Shown here: positions 45,761 through 55,040 of the stretch, in pieces
How positions within the stretch are numbered: the stretch's first letter is position 1
Layout: each line of letters opens with the position of its first letter
Origin: Saccharothrix sp. ALI-22-I
GTDB lineage: Bacteria > Actinomycetota > Actinomycetes > Mycobacteriales > Pseudonocardiaceae
Reading direction: 5' to 3'
DNA length: 64,000 nt
Assembly (NCBI RefSeq): GCF_001984175.1
Contig: NZ_MTQP01000066.1
Coordinates: forward strand, 799,400-863,399
The notes under the pieces: model-generated
Seen by the model: only the letters and a program-made list of their open reading frames with translations
Told to the model about the DNA's origin: nothing
Database searches by the model: none
Position numbers and translations under genes: made by a program

Positions 45761-46055
45761 GACCAACCTTTCTCGAAACGGTGGACCAACACCACCATGG
45801 TACGTCCGACGTGGACCGCCGAAGCATGCCAATCACGCCCGTTCTCAGCAGTCCACTTCCGCTCCCTTCGCAGGTAGTGGCCTACGCCACCCGCTGGAAC
45901 AACCGTGTCGCCACCAGCGAGCCGACCCGGTGCCGCGGGCCCCGTCCACGACTCCGTCCGGGTTCCTCCTGCCGGTCGGTTGTGCCTGCTTGGGGTTGTC
46001 CCGCACGGCCCACGGGTGTGAGATCGAACACTAAACACTTGTGGAGGTTGATCCC
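45761..46055. other. Divergent promoter region pdxS / EF-G-like gene
   Basis: No supported gene. Open frames here lack ribosome sites and family resemblance. GTGGAGG at 46041-46047 is the ribosome site of the EF-G-like gene. No strong operator palindrome was noticed. Confidence 0.5.
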
Positions 46056-48125
46056 ATGGGTAGCAAACACTCGGACAACGGCCACTCGGCAGGCGCGGTC
46101 GCTGTGGACGACCCGGCCAAGGTCCGCAACGTCGTGCTGGTCGGCCCGTCCGGCTCCGGCAAGACGACGCTCGCCGAGGCCCTGCTCGCCAGCACCGGCG
46201 TGCTGACCCGAGCCGGATCGGTCACCGAAGGCAACACCGTGTGCGACCACGACCCTGCCGCGGTGCGCCAGCAACGGTCGGTCGGCCTGTCGGTGGCCCC
46301 GATCCGACACGGTGACATCAAGATCAACCTGATCGACACCCCCGGTTACGCGGACTTCGTCGGCGAGTTGCGGGCCGGGCTGCGCGCGGCCGACGCGGCG
46401 CTGTTCGTGGTGAGCGCGGCGGAGGGGGTGGACGCCACCACGGTCGCGCTGTGGGAGGAGTGCGCGACGGTCGGCATGCCGCGCGCGGTCGTCGTCGCCC
46501 GCACCGACCACCACCGCGCCGACGTGCTCACCGAGATCGCGTCCTGCCAGGCGGCGTTCGGCGCGGGTGTGGTGCCGCTGTACCTGCCTTCTCCGGACCG
46601 ACCCGGCGACGAGCTGGTCAACCTGCTCACCACCGACGACCCCCGCTACGAGGAGCAGCGCAACGCGCTGATCGAGGGGATCATCGCGGAGAGCGAGGAC
46701 GAGACTCTGATGGACCGCTACCTCGGTGGCGAGGACATCGACCAGGCCACGCTCATCGCGGACCTGGAGACCGCGGTCGCGCGCGGCTCGTTCCACCCGG
46801 TGATGCCGGTGTGCGCGATGACCGGGCTCGGCCTGCCCGAGTTGCTCGACGGCATCGCCCGCGCGTTCCCCTCTCCCCTGGAACACCCGCTGCCCGCCGT
46901 GACCGGCGTGGACGGCATCCCGCACCCGCGCATCGAGGCCGACCCGGACGGCCCGCTGGTGGCCGAGGTCGTGCGGACGGCCGTCGACTCGTACGTGGGC
47001 CGGGTGTCGCTGGTGCGCGTGTTCTCCGGGACGCTGCGCCCGGAACGGCCGGTGCACGTGTCCGGTCACGGCATGGCCGACCGCGGTCACGAGGACCACG
47101 ACGTGGACGAGCGGGTGGCGCACATCTACTCGCCGCTGGGCGCGAACCTGCGCGAGGTGCCGTACTGCGTGGCGGGCGACCTGTGCGCGTTGACCAAGCT
47201 CGGCTCCGCCGAGACCGGCGACACGGTGTCCGCACCGGAGAAACCGCTGCTGATGGCGCCGTGGGAGATGCCCGAACCGCTGCTGCCGGTCGCGGTCGTG
47301 CCGCGCAGCCGCAGCGACGAGGACAACCTGGCCCGCAACCTGGGCAAGCTGGTGGCGGGCGACCCGACGCTGCGGCTGGAGCGCAACGCCGAGACCCATC
47401 AGCTGGTGCTGTGGTGCATGGGCGAGGCGCACGCGGACGTCGTGCTGGCCCGGCTGCGCGCGGGTGGCGCGGAGGTCGACACGGAGCCGGTGCGGGTGGC
47501 GTTGCGCGAGACGTTCGCCGGTCAGGCCAAGGGCCACGGGCGGCACGTGAAGCAGTCCGGCGGGCACGGCCAGTACGCGGTGTGCGACATCGTGGTCGAG
47601 CCCGTGCCGCGCGGGGACGGCTTCGAGTTCGTGGACAAGATCGTCGGCGGCGCGATCCCCAACCAGTTCATCTCCAGCATCGAGAAGGGCGTGCGGGCGC
47701 AGCTCGAACGCGGCCTCCACGGCGGGCACCCCGTGGTGGACATCCGGGTAACGCTCGTCGACGGCAAGGCGCACTCGGTCGACTCGTCGGACGCGGCGTT
47801 CCAGACGGCCGGTGCGCTGGCGTTGAAGGACGCCGCCGCCAACGGCAGGACCGTGTTGCTGGAACCGGTGGACGAGGTGATCGTGCGGCTGCCGGACGAG
47901 CACCTGGGCACCGTCCTCGGCGACCTGTCCAGCCGACGCGGCCGGGTGCTCGGCACCGAGGCGGACACCGCCGGCTACACGGTGATCCGCTCCGAGGTGC
48001 CCGCCACGGAACTGCTCCGCTACGCGGTCGAACTCCGCTCGCTGACCTCGGGCACCGGTACCTACACGCGCCGGTTCACCAGGTACGACCCACTACCCCA
48101 CGCGTTGGCCGCCCAGGTGAAGTAG
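46056..48125 (+). CDS. EF-G-like GTPase (FusA2 type)
   Basis: A 689-residue translation-factor-like GTPase. The G domain has G1 VGPSGSGKTT (~29-38) and G3 DTPGYADFVG (~96-105). The G4 motif, usually NKxD, reads ARTDHHRAD. Domains II-V follow, with the EF-G domain IV piece HVKQSGGHGQYAVCDI. This matches the second EF-G-like gene of actinobacteria, whose function is unclear. The ATG at 46056 follows GTGGAGG by 8 bases. It is monocistronic, ending at a bidirectional hairpin. Confidence 0.9.
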   Translation: MGSKHSDNGHSAGAVAVDDPAKVRNVVLVGPSGSGKTTLAEALLASTGVLTRAGSVTEGNTVCDHDPAAVRQQRSVGLSVAPIRHGDIKINLIDTPGYADFVGELRAGLRAADAALFVVSAAEGVDATTVALWEECATVGMPRAVVVARTDHHRADVLTEIASCQAAFGAGVVPLYLPSPDRPGDELVNLLTTDDPRYEEQRNALIEGIIAESEDETLMDRYLGGEDIDQATLIADLETAVARGSFHPVMPVCAMTGLGLPELLDGIARAFPSPLEHPLPAVTGVDGIPHPRIEADPDGPLVAEVVRTAVDSYVGRVSLVRVFSGTLRPERPVHVSGHGMADRGHEDHDVDERVAHIYSPLGANLREVPYCVAGDLCALTKLGSAETGDTVSAPEKPLLMAPWEMPEPLLPVAVVPRSRSDEDNLARNLGKLVAGDPTLRLERNAETHQLVLWCMGEAHADVVLARLRAGGAEVDTEPVRVALRETFAGQAKGHGRHVKQSGGHGQYAVCDIVVEPVPRGDGFEFVDKIVGGAIPNQFISSIEKGVRAQLERGLHGGHPVVDIRVTLVDGKAHSVDSSDAAFQTAGALALKDAAANGRTVLLEPVDEVIVRLPDEHLGTVLGDLSSRRGRVLGTEADTAGYTVIRSEVPATELLRYAVELRSLTSGTGTYTRRFTRYDPLPHALAAQVK

Positions 48126-48140
48126 TCGCCGCGGGGACGA

Positions 48141-48168
48141 GCCGGGCCGGACACCGAACCGGCCCGGC
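48141..48168. terminator. Hairpin between convergent genes
   Basis: A perfect 10-bp stem (GCCGGGCCGG with CCGGCCCGGC) and 8-base loop between the EF-G-like gene and mmsA. Confidence 0.6.
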
Positions 48169-48179
48169 CCCCGGCCTGC

Positions 48180-49685
48180 TCAGGTGTTCTGCGGGAAGCC
48201 GAGGTTCACCCCGCCGTGTGACGGGTCCAGCCACCGGCCGGTGATGACCTTGGTGCGGGTGAAGAAGTGCACGCCTTCCGGGCCGTACGCGTGCGAGTCG
48301 CCGAACAGGGAGTCCTTCCACCCGCCGAACGAGTAGTACGCCACCGGCACCGGGATGGGCACGTTCACGCCCACCATGCCGACCTCGACCTCGTTCTGGA
48401 ACCGCCGCGCCGCGCCGCCGTCGTTGGTGAAGATCGCGGTGCCGTTGCCGTACTGGTTGGCGTTGACCACGTCCAGCGCGTCGTCGTACGTCGGCACCCG
48501 CAGCACCGACAGCACCGGACCGAAGATCTCGTCCCGGTAGATCGACATGTCCGTGCCGACGTGGTCGAAGAGTGTCGGTCCGAGCCAGAACCCGTCCGCG
48601 GCGCCGTCGATCAGGTGCCCCCGCCCGTCCACCACCAGCGACGCGCCTTCCGCCTCACCGGCGTCCACATAGGACGCCACGCGATCGCGGTGCGCGCCGG
48701 TCACCAGCGGGCCCATCTCGCAGCCCGGACGGCGGCCGTCGCCGACGTGCAGTTTCCGGATGCGATCCACGACCTTCGACACCAGCTCGTCGCCGACCGG
48801 GTCCACCGCGACCACGACCGAGATGGCCATGCACCGCTCCCCCGCCGACCCGAACCCGGCCGACACCGCCGCGTCCGCCGCCAGGTCCAGGTCCGCGTCC
48901 GGCAGCACCACCATGTGGTTCTTCGCGCCGCCCAGCGCCTGCACGCGCTTGCCGTGCCGCGTGCCGGTCTCGTAGACGTACCGCGCGATGGGTGTGGACC
49001 CGACGAACGACACCGCCTTCACGTCCGGGTGTTCGAGAATCCGGTCGACCGCCACCTTGTCGCCGTGCACGACGTTCAGCACGCCGTCCGGCAACCCGGC
49101 CTCGGCGAACAGCTCGGCGATGAAGTTCGATGCCGACGGGTCCTTCTCCGACGGCTTGAGCACCACCGCGTTGCCGCACGCGATCGCGTTGGGCACGAAC
49201 CACAGCGGCACCATGGCCGGGAAGTTGAACGGCGAGATCACGCCGACCACACCCAGCGGCTGCTGGATCGAGTACACATCGACCTTGGTGGACGCGTTCT
49301 CGCTGAACCCGCCCTTGAGCAGGTGCGGGATGCCGCACGCGAACTCCACGGCCTCCAGCGCGCGCTGCACCTCCCCCGCCGCGTCGGACAGCACCTTGCC
49401 GTGTTCGGCGGTGACGATCGCGGTCAGCTCACCCTTGCGGGCGTTGAGGAGCTCGCGGAACGCGAACATCACGGTGGACCGCTGCGCCAGCGACGCGTTG
49501 CGCCAGGACGCGGCCGCCGACCGTGCCGCCGTCACCGCCTCGTCCACAGTGGACACGTCGGCGAAGTCGACCCGCGTCGCCACCTGCCCCGTCGCCGGGT
49601 CGTACACGTCGCCGGAACGCGCGCTCTCGCCGTGCCACGGCTTGCCGTTGATCCAGTGTGTGATCCGTCCGGGCGAGATGCTCAC
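48180..49685 (-). CDS. mmsA: (Methyl)malonate-semialdehyde dehydrogenase, CoA-acylating
   Basis: A 501-residue NAD-dependent aldehyde dehydrogenase that makes acetyl-CoA or propionyl-CoA from malonate or methylmalonate semialdehyde. The nucleophile is C285 in GSAGERCMAIS, with SPFNFPAMVPLWF (~151-163) and YYSFGGWKDSLFGD near the end, all MmsA signatures. Its start overlaps the aminotransferase stop as ATGA. Here it plausibly handles malonate semialdehyde from beta-alanine, the last step of pyrimidine breakdown; a role in valine breakdown is an alternative. Confidence 0.92.
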   Translation of the reverse strand: MSISPGRITHWINGKPWHGESARSGDVYDPATGQVATRVDFADVSTVDEAVTAARSAAASWRNASLAQRSTVMFAFRELLNARKGELTAIVTAEHGKVLSDAAGEVQRALEAVEFACGIPHLLKGGFSENASTKVDVYSIQQPLGVVGVISPFNFPAMVPLWFVPNAIACGNAVVLKPSEKDPSASNFIAELFAEAGLPDGVLNVVHGDKVAVDRILEHPDVKAVSFVGSTPIARYVYETGTRHGKRVQALGGAKNHMVVLPDADLDLAADAAVSAGFGSAGERCMAISVVVAVDPVGDELVSKVVDRIRKLHVGDGRRPGCEMGPLVTGAHRDRVASYVDAGEAEGASLVVDGRGHLIDGAADGFWLGPTLFDHVGTDMSIYRDEIFGPVLSVLRVPTYDDALDVVNANQYGNGTAIFTNDGGAARRFQNEVEVGMVGVNVPIPVPVAYYSFGGWKDSLFGDSHAYGPEGVHFFTRTKVITGRWLDPSHGGVNLGFPQNT

Positions 49686-50956
49686 AGCACGTCCTCCAAG
49701 ATGCCCAACGCCTCTTCGACCTCGTCCTCGGTCAACGTCATCGGGGGGGCGAGGCGGATGACGTTGCCGTACAGGCCGCCCTTGCCCACCAGCAGCCCGC
49801 GTTCCCGCGCGCCCTCCAGCACCGCGACCGCCTTCGCCGCGTCCGGCGCGCCGTCCGGGCCGACCAGCTCGACGCCGATCATCAGGCCCTTGCCGCGCAC
49901 GTCCCCGACCGCCGGCCGGTCCGCCGCCATGTTGCGCAACCCGTCGATGAGCCGCGCGCCGAGCTTGGCGGCGTTGGCCTGCAGGTCGTGGTCGAGCAGG
50001 TAGTTCAGCGTGGCCAGGGCGCCGGTCGTGGAGATCGGGTTGCCGCCGAACGTGGACAGCGAGTGCGCCGTCAGGCAGTCCATGAGGTCACCGCGCGCGA
50101 CCACGCCGCCGATCGCGAGACCGTTGCCCAGTCCCTTGGCGAACGTCATCGCGTCGGGCGTGACGCCGTGTGCCTGGATGCCCCAGAAGTGTTCCCCCGT
50201 ACGGCCCCAGCCGGTCTGCACCTCGTCGGAGATGAACAGGATGCCGTACTCGTCCAGCACTTCCTTGAACGCGGCGAACAACCCGTCCGGCGGCGAGGAG
50301 AACCCGCCGACGCCCTGGATCGGCTCGGCGATCATGCACGCCACGTCGCCCGCGGTCGTCGTCTCGATCACCTCGCGCAGGTCCGCCACGCACGCCTTGA
50401 CGTAGTCGGCGTCGGAGAGGTCCTTGAACGGGCTGCGGAACCGGTAGCCGCCGTGCACCCAGCTGACCTTCACCGGGCTGAGCGAGGACGCCGACCACGC
50501 GCGGTTGCCGGTGATGGCGACGGTGGCGAACGCGCGGCCGTGGTAGGAGTTGCGCAGCGCGAGGACCTGGTCGCTGCGGCGGAACTGGGTGGCCAGCATG
50601 AGCGCCGTCTCGTTGGCCTCGGTGCCGGAGTTGGTGAAGAACACCTTGGCGTCCGGGATGCCGGACAGCTCGGCGATCTTCTCCGCCAGCTCCACCTGCG
50701 AGCGGATCAGGTAGAGCGTGGAACTGTGCAGCACGCCGGTCGCCAGCTGGGACCGGATCGCGTCGGAGATCTCGGCCACGTCGTAGCCGATGGCGTTGGT
50801 CAGGATGCCGGCGAAGAAGTCCAGGTAGGTGCGGCCTTCGCGGTCGGTGACGCGGCGTCCGCTCGCGCTCGCCAGCTCGATCGGCCGGTCGTAGTAGAGG
50901 GCCATCCAGTCGGGCATCACGGCGCGGTGCCGGGCCAGCAACTCCTCGTGTCCCAT
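49682..50956 (-). CDS. Class III aminotransferase, probably for beta-alanine
   Basis: A 424-residue PLP aminotransferase of the AGXT2-like / omega-amino acid group. The PLP lysine is K274 (TFAKGLGNGL), with FFTNSGTEANETALM (~106-120) and ISDEVQTGWGRTGEHF near 242. The family acts on beta-alanine, 3-aminoisobutyrate or GABA. The flanking mmsA and the dihydropyrimidine genes argue for beta-alanine to malonate semialdehyde. The ATG at 50956 begins the mmsA operon; the divergent PucR gene is 107 bases away. Confidence 0.88.
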   Translation of the reverse strand: MGHEELLARHRAVMPDWMALYYDRPIELASASGRRVTDREGRTYLDFFAGILTNAIGYDVAEISDAIRSQLATGVLHSSTLYLIRSQVELAEKIAELSGIPDAKVFFTNSGTEANETALMLATQFRRSDQVLALRNSYHGRAFATVAITGNRAWSASSLSPVKVSWVHGGYRFRSPFKDLSDADYVKACVADLREVIETTTAGDVACMIAEPIQGVGGFSSPPDGLFAAFKEVLDEYGILFISDEVQTGWGRTGEHFWGIQAHGVTPDAMTFAKGLGNGLAIGGVVARGDLMDCLTAHSLSTFGGNPISTTGALATLNYLLDHDLQANAAKLGARLIDGLRNMAADRPAVGDVRGKGLMIGVELVGPDGAPDAAKAVAVLEGARERGLLVGKGGLYGNVIRLAPPMTLTEDEVEEALGILEDVL

Positions 50957-51063
50957 CGCGTCCTCCGGTCGTAGTCCCTGACTACAGGAGTGTGGTCGGC
51001 GGTGCGGTAGGCCGCCATGGACAACCTGTACCGCTTTCGGGCCTGGCGCATTACGTTGTGTCC

Positions 51064-52713
51064 ATGTACCCCACGGTCGCCGAAGCGCTCGCCCTGTCGG
51101 TGGTCCGGCGCGGGCAGCCCGCCGTGGTCGCCGGCACGGCCGGGATGGGCCGGCGGGTGCGGTGGGTGCACGTCGCCGAGGTGGCCGACATCGCGCATTT
51201 GCTGCGCGGCGGCGAGCTGGTGCTGACCACCGGGATCGTGCTGCCCGACGACCCGGCGGGGCTGCGCGAGTACGTCGCCGACCTGGCGTCCGTCGGGGCG
51301 TCCGGGCTGGTCGTGGAGCTGGGGCGGCGGTGGAGCGACGAGGTGCCGGGCGCGCTGGTGACCGCCGCCGAGCACCACGGGCTGCCGCTGGTCACGCTGG
51401 CGCGGGAGACCCGGTTCGTGTCGGTGACCGAGGCCGTGGTGGCGCTGATCGTGGACGCGCAACTGGCCGAGCTGCGGGCGGCCGAGCAGGTGCACGAGGC
51501 GTTCACCGCGTTGACCGTGGCCGGGGCCGAGCCCGCCGAGGTGCTGCGCGAGGTGGCCCGGACCGCCGGGCTGCCGGTGGTGCTGGAGACGTTGGGGCAC
51601 GAGGTGCTGGCCTACGACGCGGCCGGGCAGGACCCGACCGCGCTGCTCGCCGATTGGGGGCAGCGGTCACGGGCGGTGGCCGTGTCCGAGCGGACCGCCT
51701 ACCACGAGCAGACCGGGTGGCTGGTGACGGTGGTCGGCGCGCGGGGCGCGGACTGGGGGCGGCTGGTGCTGCTCAGCCCGGAGGCGCCGCCGCACCGGCA
51801 CGTCGTGGTGGCCGAACGCGCGGCGTCGGCGTTGGCCGTGCACCGGTTGGTGGCGCGGGACCGCGAGTCGTTGGAACGGCAGACCCACCGCACGCTGCTC
51901 ACCCAGCTGCTCGGCCAGCCGCCACATGACCTGCCGACACGGGCGGCGGCGCTCGGCGTACCGCTGGAACGGCGGCAGCTCATCGGGGTGGCGATCCGGC
52001 CGGGCACGGCCACCGCGCCCGCGCAGGCGTTGGCCTCGCAGGAGGTGCTGCGGGACCTCGCCGAGGCGACGGCGCTGGCGGCTCGGCGGGTGATGGTGCC
52101 CGCGCTGGTCGGCGTCGTCGACGACACGAGCGTGCGGGCGTTGCTGTCGTTGCCGCCGCAGGCCGGTCTGGACGGTGTGCTGCGGCGGCTGGCGCGGGAG
52201 GTGCACGGGAGGGCGGCGGCGACACCGCACGCGCTGCCCGTGGTGGTGGCCGTCGGCACGACCGTGACCACGCTGTCGGAGGTGCGGCGGTCGTTGGGCG
52301 AGGCGGCGCACGTCGCGGGCGCGGCACTGCGGTCGCCGGGAACCCGGCTCTACCACCGGCTGGACGATGTGCGGCTGCGCGGGCTGCTGCACCTGCTGCG
52401 CGAGGACGAACGGGTGCTGGCGTTCGCGGACCGCGAGCTGGGGTCGCTGCTGTCGCGGGACGGTGCCCAGGGCAGTCGGCTGCTGGAACTGCTGCGCTGC
52501 TTCTGCGAGCACGGCGGCAACAAATCCGCCGCTGCGGCCGCCGCCCACCTCTCCCGGACCGCGTACTACCAGCAGTTGAGCCGGATCGAGCAGGTGCTCG
52601 GGGTGTCCTTGGAGGACCCGGAGTCGGTGCTCTCGCTGTACGTGGCGTTGCTGGTGCAGGAGATGGGCGAGCGGGACCCTCAGGCGCCCCGCCCGCCCAC
52701 GTCCACGACGTAG
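51064..52713 (+). CDS. PucR-family transcriptional regulator
   Basis: A 549-residue regulator. The N-terminal PucR domain (~5-125) has MGRRVRWVHVAEVADIAHLL. The C-terminal HTH_30 (~465-530) has LLRCFCEHGGNKSAAAAAAH then SRTAYYQQLSRIEQVLGV. This class controls purine and pyrimidine catabolism. It sits between the aminotransferase-mmsA pair and the permease-hydrolase operon, so it probably governs both arms. A TACGTT box lies 6 bases before the ATG, suggesting a leaderless mRNA. Confidence 0.9.
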   Translation: MYPTVAEALALSVVRRGQPAVVAGTAGMGRRVRWVHVAEVADIAHLLRGGELVLTTGIVLPDDPAGLREYVADLASVGASGLVVELGRRWSDEVPGALVTAAEHHGLPLVTLARETRFVSVTEAVVALIVDAQLAELRAAEQVHEAFTALTVAGAEPAEVLREVARTAGLPVVLETLGHEVLAYDAAGQDPTALLADWGQRSRAVAVSERTAYHEQTGWLVTVVGARGADWGRLVLLSPEAPPHRHVVVAERAASALAVHRLVARDRESLERQTHRTLLTQLLGQPPHDLPTRAAALGVPLERRQLIGVAIRPGTATAPAQALASQEVLRDLAEATALAARRVMVPALVGVVDDTSVRALLSLPPQAGLDGVLRRLAREVHGRAAATPHALPVVVAVGTTVTTLSEVRRSLGEAAHVAGAALRSPGTRLYHRLDDVRLRGLLHLLREDERVLAFADRELGSLLSRDGAQGSRLLELLRCFCEHGGNKSAAAAAAHLSRTAYYQQLSRIEQVLGVSLEDPESVLSLYVALLVQEMGERDPQAPRPPTSTT

Positions 52714-52726
52714 TCCGACGTTGCGG

Positions 52727-53179
52727 CTAGCCCAGCGTCGGCGCCTGCGCCGGCAGCGCGCCCAGGTCGGGGAGGGCGGGCGCCTCCGGGCCCACGGCCG
52801 GCGGCTGCACGCCCGGCAGCGCCGGGGCCGCGGGCAGGGTACGGGCCTGCGGCGCGAGCGCGTCGCCCACCGCCGGCAGGCTCGGCGCGGCCGGGGCCTC
52901 GATCGCGGCCGGGGCCGCCACCTGCGGCGCCCGGATGTCCGGCGCGCTGCCGGGCAGTGGTGCGGGCAGCGGTGCGGGCAGCTTCACGGCCTGACCGCTG
53001 AGCAGGTCGGTGGCGGGCTTGGTGGCGTCCAATCCGATCTCGGGGGCATTGCCGAATTTGCCGTCCACGATGTCGGTGGGGGCCTCGGCTGCGGACGCGG
53101 CGGACGCGAGCAGCGGAGAGGTACCGACGGCGAGCAGGGCGGCGGCACGCAGGAGTCCGCGCGTGCGGTTTCCAGACAC
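52727..53179 (-). CDS. Secreted Pro/Ala-rich protein of unknown function
   Basis: A 150-residue exported protein with a signal peptide (~1-32: RTRGLLRAAALLAVG ... ASAASAAEA) and a low-complexity body of Pro, Ala and Leu (PAPLPAPLPGSAPD, LPAAPALPGVQPP). There is no membrane anchor or catalytic motif. Similar small secreted proteins are common in actinomycetes. The GTG at 53179 is preferred because AGGAAAA lies just upstream; the longer TTG start is unlikely. It interrupts the pyrimidine gene set on the opposite strand. Confidence 0.65.
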   Translation of the reverse strand: MSGNRTRGLLRAAALLAVGTSPLLASAASAAEAPTDIVDGKFGNAPEIGLDATKPATDLLSGQAVKLPAPLPAPLPGSAPDIRAPQVAAPAAIEAPAAPSLPAVGDALAPQARTLPAAPALPGVQPPAVGPEAPALPDLGALPAQAPTLG

Positions 53180-53525
53180 GGTTTTCCTAACCTGGTTGGG
53201 GACCTGCAAGTTGACCTTTATGGCATCGACCGAAACCGCGCACTTCCGTAGCCGCTCGATCAGGTGATCTGTCGATCACGATCCGTGAGTGCTCCTCGGA
53301 CGTCCGGGGCAGGCGGGAACGGCCGTTCGAGAGCCGGTCGAGGGCCGCGCGGACCGCATTGACCAGGGCCTGGGGTGGCAATGGGCACAGTGTGCGCTGA
53401 TCATGGGAAGCGTGGACACTTTGCCACTCCCGACGCACGCGGGCCGACCGGAGGATGCCGGGATGGAAATCGCGCCGAATCGCCCGTACAAAGGGTGTTT
53501 CACGAGCGTAACAGGGAAGTGACTG
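53180..53525. other. Intergenic region before the permease operon
   Basis: No firm gene. A minus-strand frame (53187 to about 53400) reads QALVNAVRAALDRLSNGRSR then TSEEHSRIVIDRSPDR, which has a protein-like look but no start or ribosome site; it may be another remnant. The operon promoter should lie within about 53440-53520. Half-sites for the PucR regulator were not identified. Confidence 0.4.
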
Positions 53526-55040
53526 ATGGTCCTTGACCCCGCCGCAGCCCAGGCAACCCAGGTCACAGCCGATCCCGACGGCCGCGTCGAGCTTCGTGAT
53601 CACTCCGCCATCGCGGACAGCCCGCACTACAACCCGGAACTGGCCCCGGTGCCGCTGGAGCAGCGCACCTGGTCGACGTACAACTTCTTCGCGCTGTGGA
53701 TGGGCATGGCGCACAACATCCCCAGCTACACGCTCGCCGCGTCCCTGGTGGCGCTGGGGATGGACTGGGTGCAGGCGTTCCTGACCATCACCCTGGGCAA
53801 CCTCATCGTGCTGGTCCCGATGCTGCTCAACAGCCACGCGGGCACGAAGTACGGCATCCCGTTCCCGGTGTTCGCCCGGGCGTTCTACGGGATCCGCGGC
53901 GCGAACCTGGTGGCGTTGCTGCGCGCGTTCATCGCGTGCGCGTGGTTCGGCATCCAGACGTGGGTCGGCGGCCTGGCGCTGCACGTGATCGTCGGCCGGC
54001 TGGCCGGTGACGGGTGGGTCAACGCCCCGGTCGTGCTGGGCCAGGTGTGGACGCTGTGGCTGTGCTTCCTGGGCTTCTGGGTGGTGCAGATGCTGATCAT
54101 CTGGCGCGGTATGGACGCCATCCGGCGGTTCGAGAACTGGACCGCGCCGCTGGTCAGCGTCGGTTTCCTGATCCTGCTCGGGTACGTGGCGATCAAGGCG
54201 GGCGGGTTCGGCCCGATCCTGTCCGAGCCGTCCAAGCTCGGCTGGGGCGCGGACTTCTGGAAGGTGTTCTTCCCGTCGCTGATGGGCATGATCGCGTTCT
54301 GGTCGACGCTGTCGCTGAACATGCCGGACTTCACCCGGTTCGGCGGCAGCCAGCGCAAGCAGGTCGTCGGCCAGATCCTGGGCCTGCCCACCACGATGTC
54401 GTTCATCGCCATCGTGGCGATCCTGACCACGTCCGGCGCGATGGCGCTGTACGGCGAGGCGATCTGGGACCCGGCCGCGTTGGCCAGCCGGTTCGACAGC
54501 ACCGCCGTGGTGCTGGTGGCCCTGGTGGCGCTGGTGTTGGCGACGGTGTCGGCGAACCTGGCGGCGAACGTGGTGAGCCCGTCGTACGACTTCTCCAACG
54601 CGTTCCCGAAGAAGATCACGTTCGCGGTGGGCGGCCTGATCACCGGCGTGATCGGCGTCGCGATCCAGCCGTGGCGGCTGATCTCGGACCCGGGCATCTA
54701 CATCTTCTCCTGGCTCGGTTTCTACGGCGGCCTGCTCGGGTCCGTGGCCGGCGTGTTCATCGCCGGGTACTGGATCCTCGGCCGGACCAAGCTGGAACTG
54801 CCGGACCTGTACCTGTCCGGACGGGGCGCGTACTGGTTCAAGGCAGGCTGGAACTGGCGGGCGGTGGTGGCCACGCTGGTGGGCGCCGTGCTCTCCGTCG
54901 GCGGCGCGTACGGCGGGCCGTTCCCGGCCGACGGGCTGATCCCGTTCCTCAAACCGCTCTACGACTACAACTGGGTCGTCGGCATGGTCGGCGGCATGCT
55001 CGTCTACCTGGCGTTGACGCCACGGAGGGAGAACGCGTGA
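53526..55040 (+). CDS. NCS1-family nucleobase:cation symporter
   Basis: A 504-residue transporter with 12 segments, of the NCS1 family (Mhp1, PucI, uracil and allantoin permeases). Substrate-site segments are TYNFFALWMGMAHNIPSYTL (~49-68) and the AWFGIQTWVGG stretch (~139-149). It likely imports uracil, thymine, a dihydropyrimidine or a hydantoin with Na+ or H+. It is first of four co-directional genes; its stop overlaps the next start as GTGA. Confidence 0.92.
   Translation: MVLDPAAAQATQVTADPDGRVELRDHSAIADSPHYNPELAPVPLEQRTWSTYNFFALWMGMAHNIPSYTLAASLVALGMDWVQAFLTITLGNLIVLVPMLLNSHAGTKYGIPFPVFARAFYGIRGANLVALLRAFIACAWFGIQTWVGGLALHVIVGRLAGDGWVNAPVVLGQVWTLWLCFLGFWVVQMLIIWRGMDAIRRFENWTAPLVSVGFLILLGYVAIKAGGFGPILSEPSKLGWGADFWKVFFPSLMGMIAFWSTLSLNMPDFTRFGGSQRKQVVGQILGLPTTMSFIAIVAILTTSGAMALYGEAIWDPAALASRFDSTAVVLVALVALVLATVSANLAANVVSPSYDFSNAFPKKITFAVGGLITGVIGVAIQPWRLISDPGIYIFSWLGFYGGLLGSVAGVFIAGYWILGRTKLELPDLYLSGRGAYWFKAGWNWRAVVATLVGAVLSVGGAYGGPFPADGLIPFLKPLYDYNWVVGMVGGMLVYLALTPRRENA

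Noticed and set aside
44852..45832. Longer N-terminus for PdxS
   Set aside because: The extra 24 residues lack a ribosome site and do not match the family; GTG 45760 has GAAAGG upstream.
53187..53984. 265-residue minus-strand frame over the permease start
   Set aside because: Most of it is antisense to the permease; only the part before 53525 looks protein-like, and it lacks a start.
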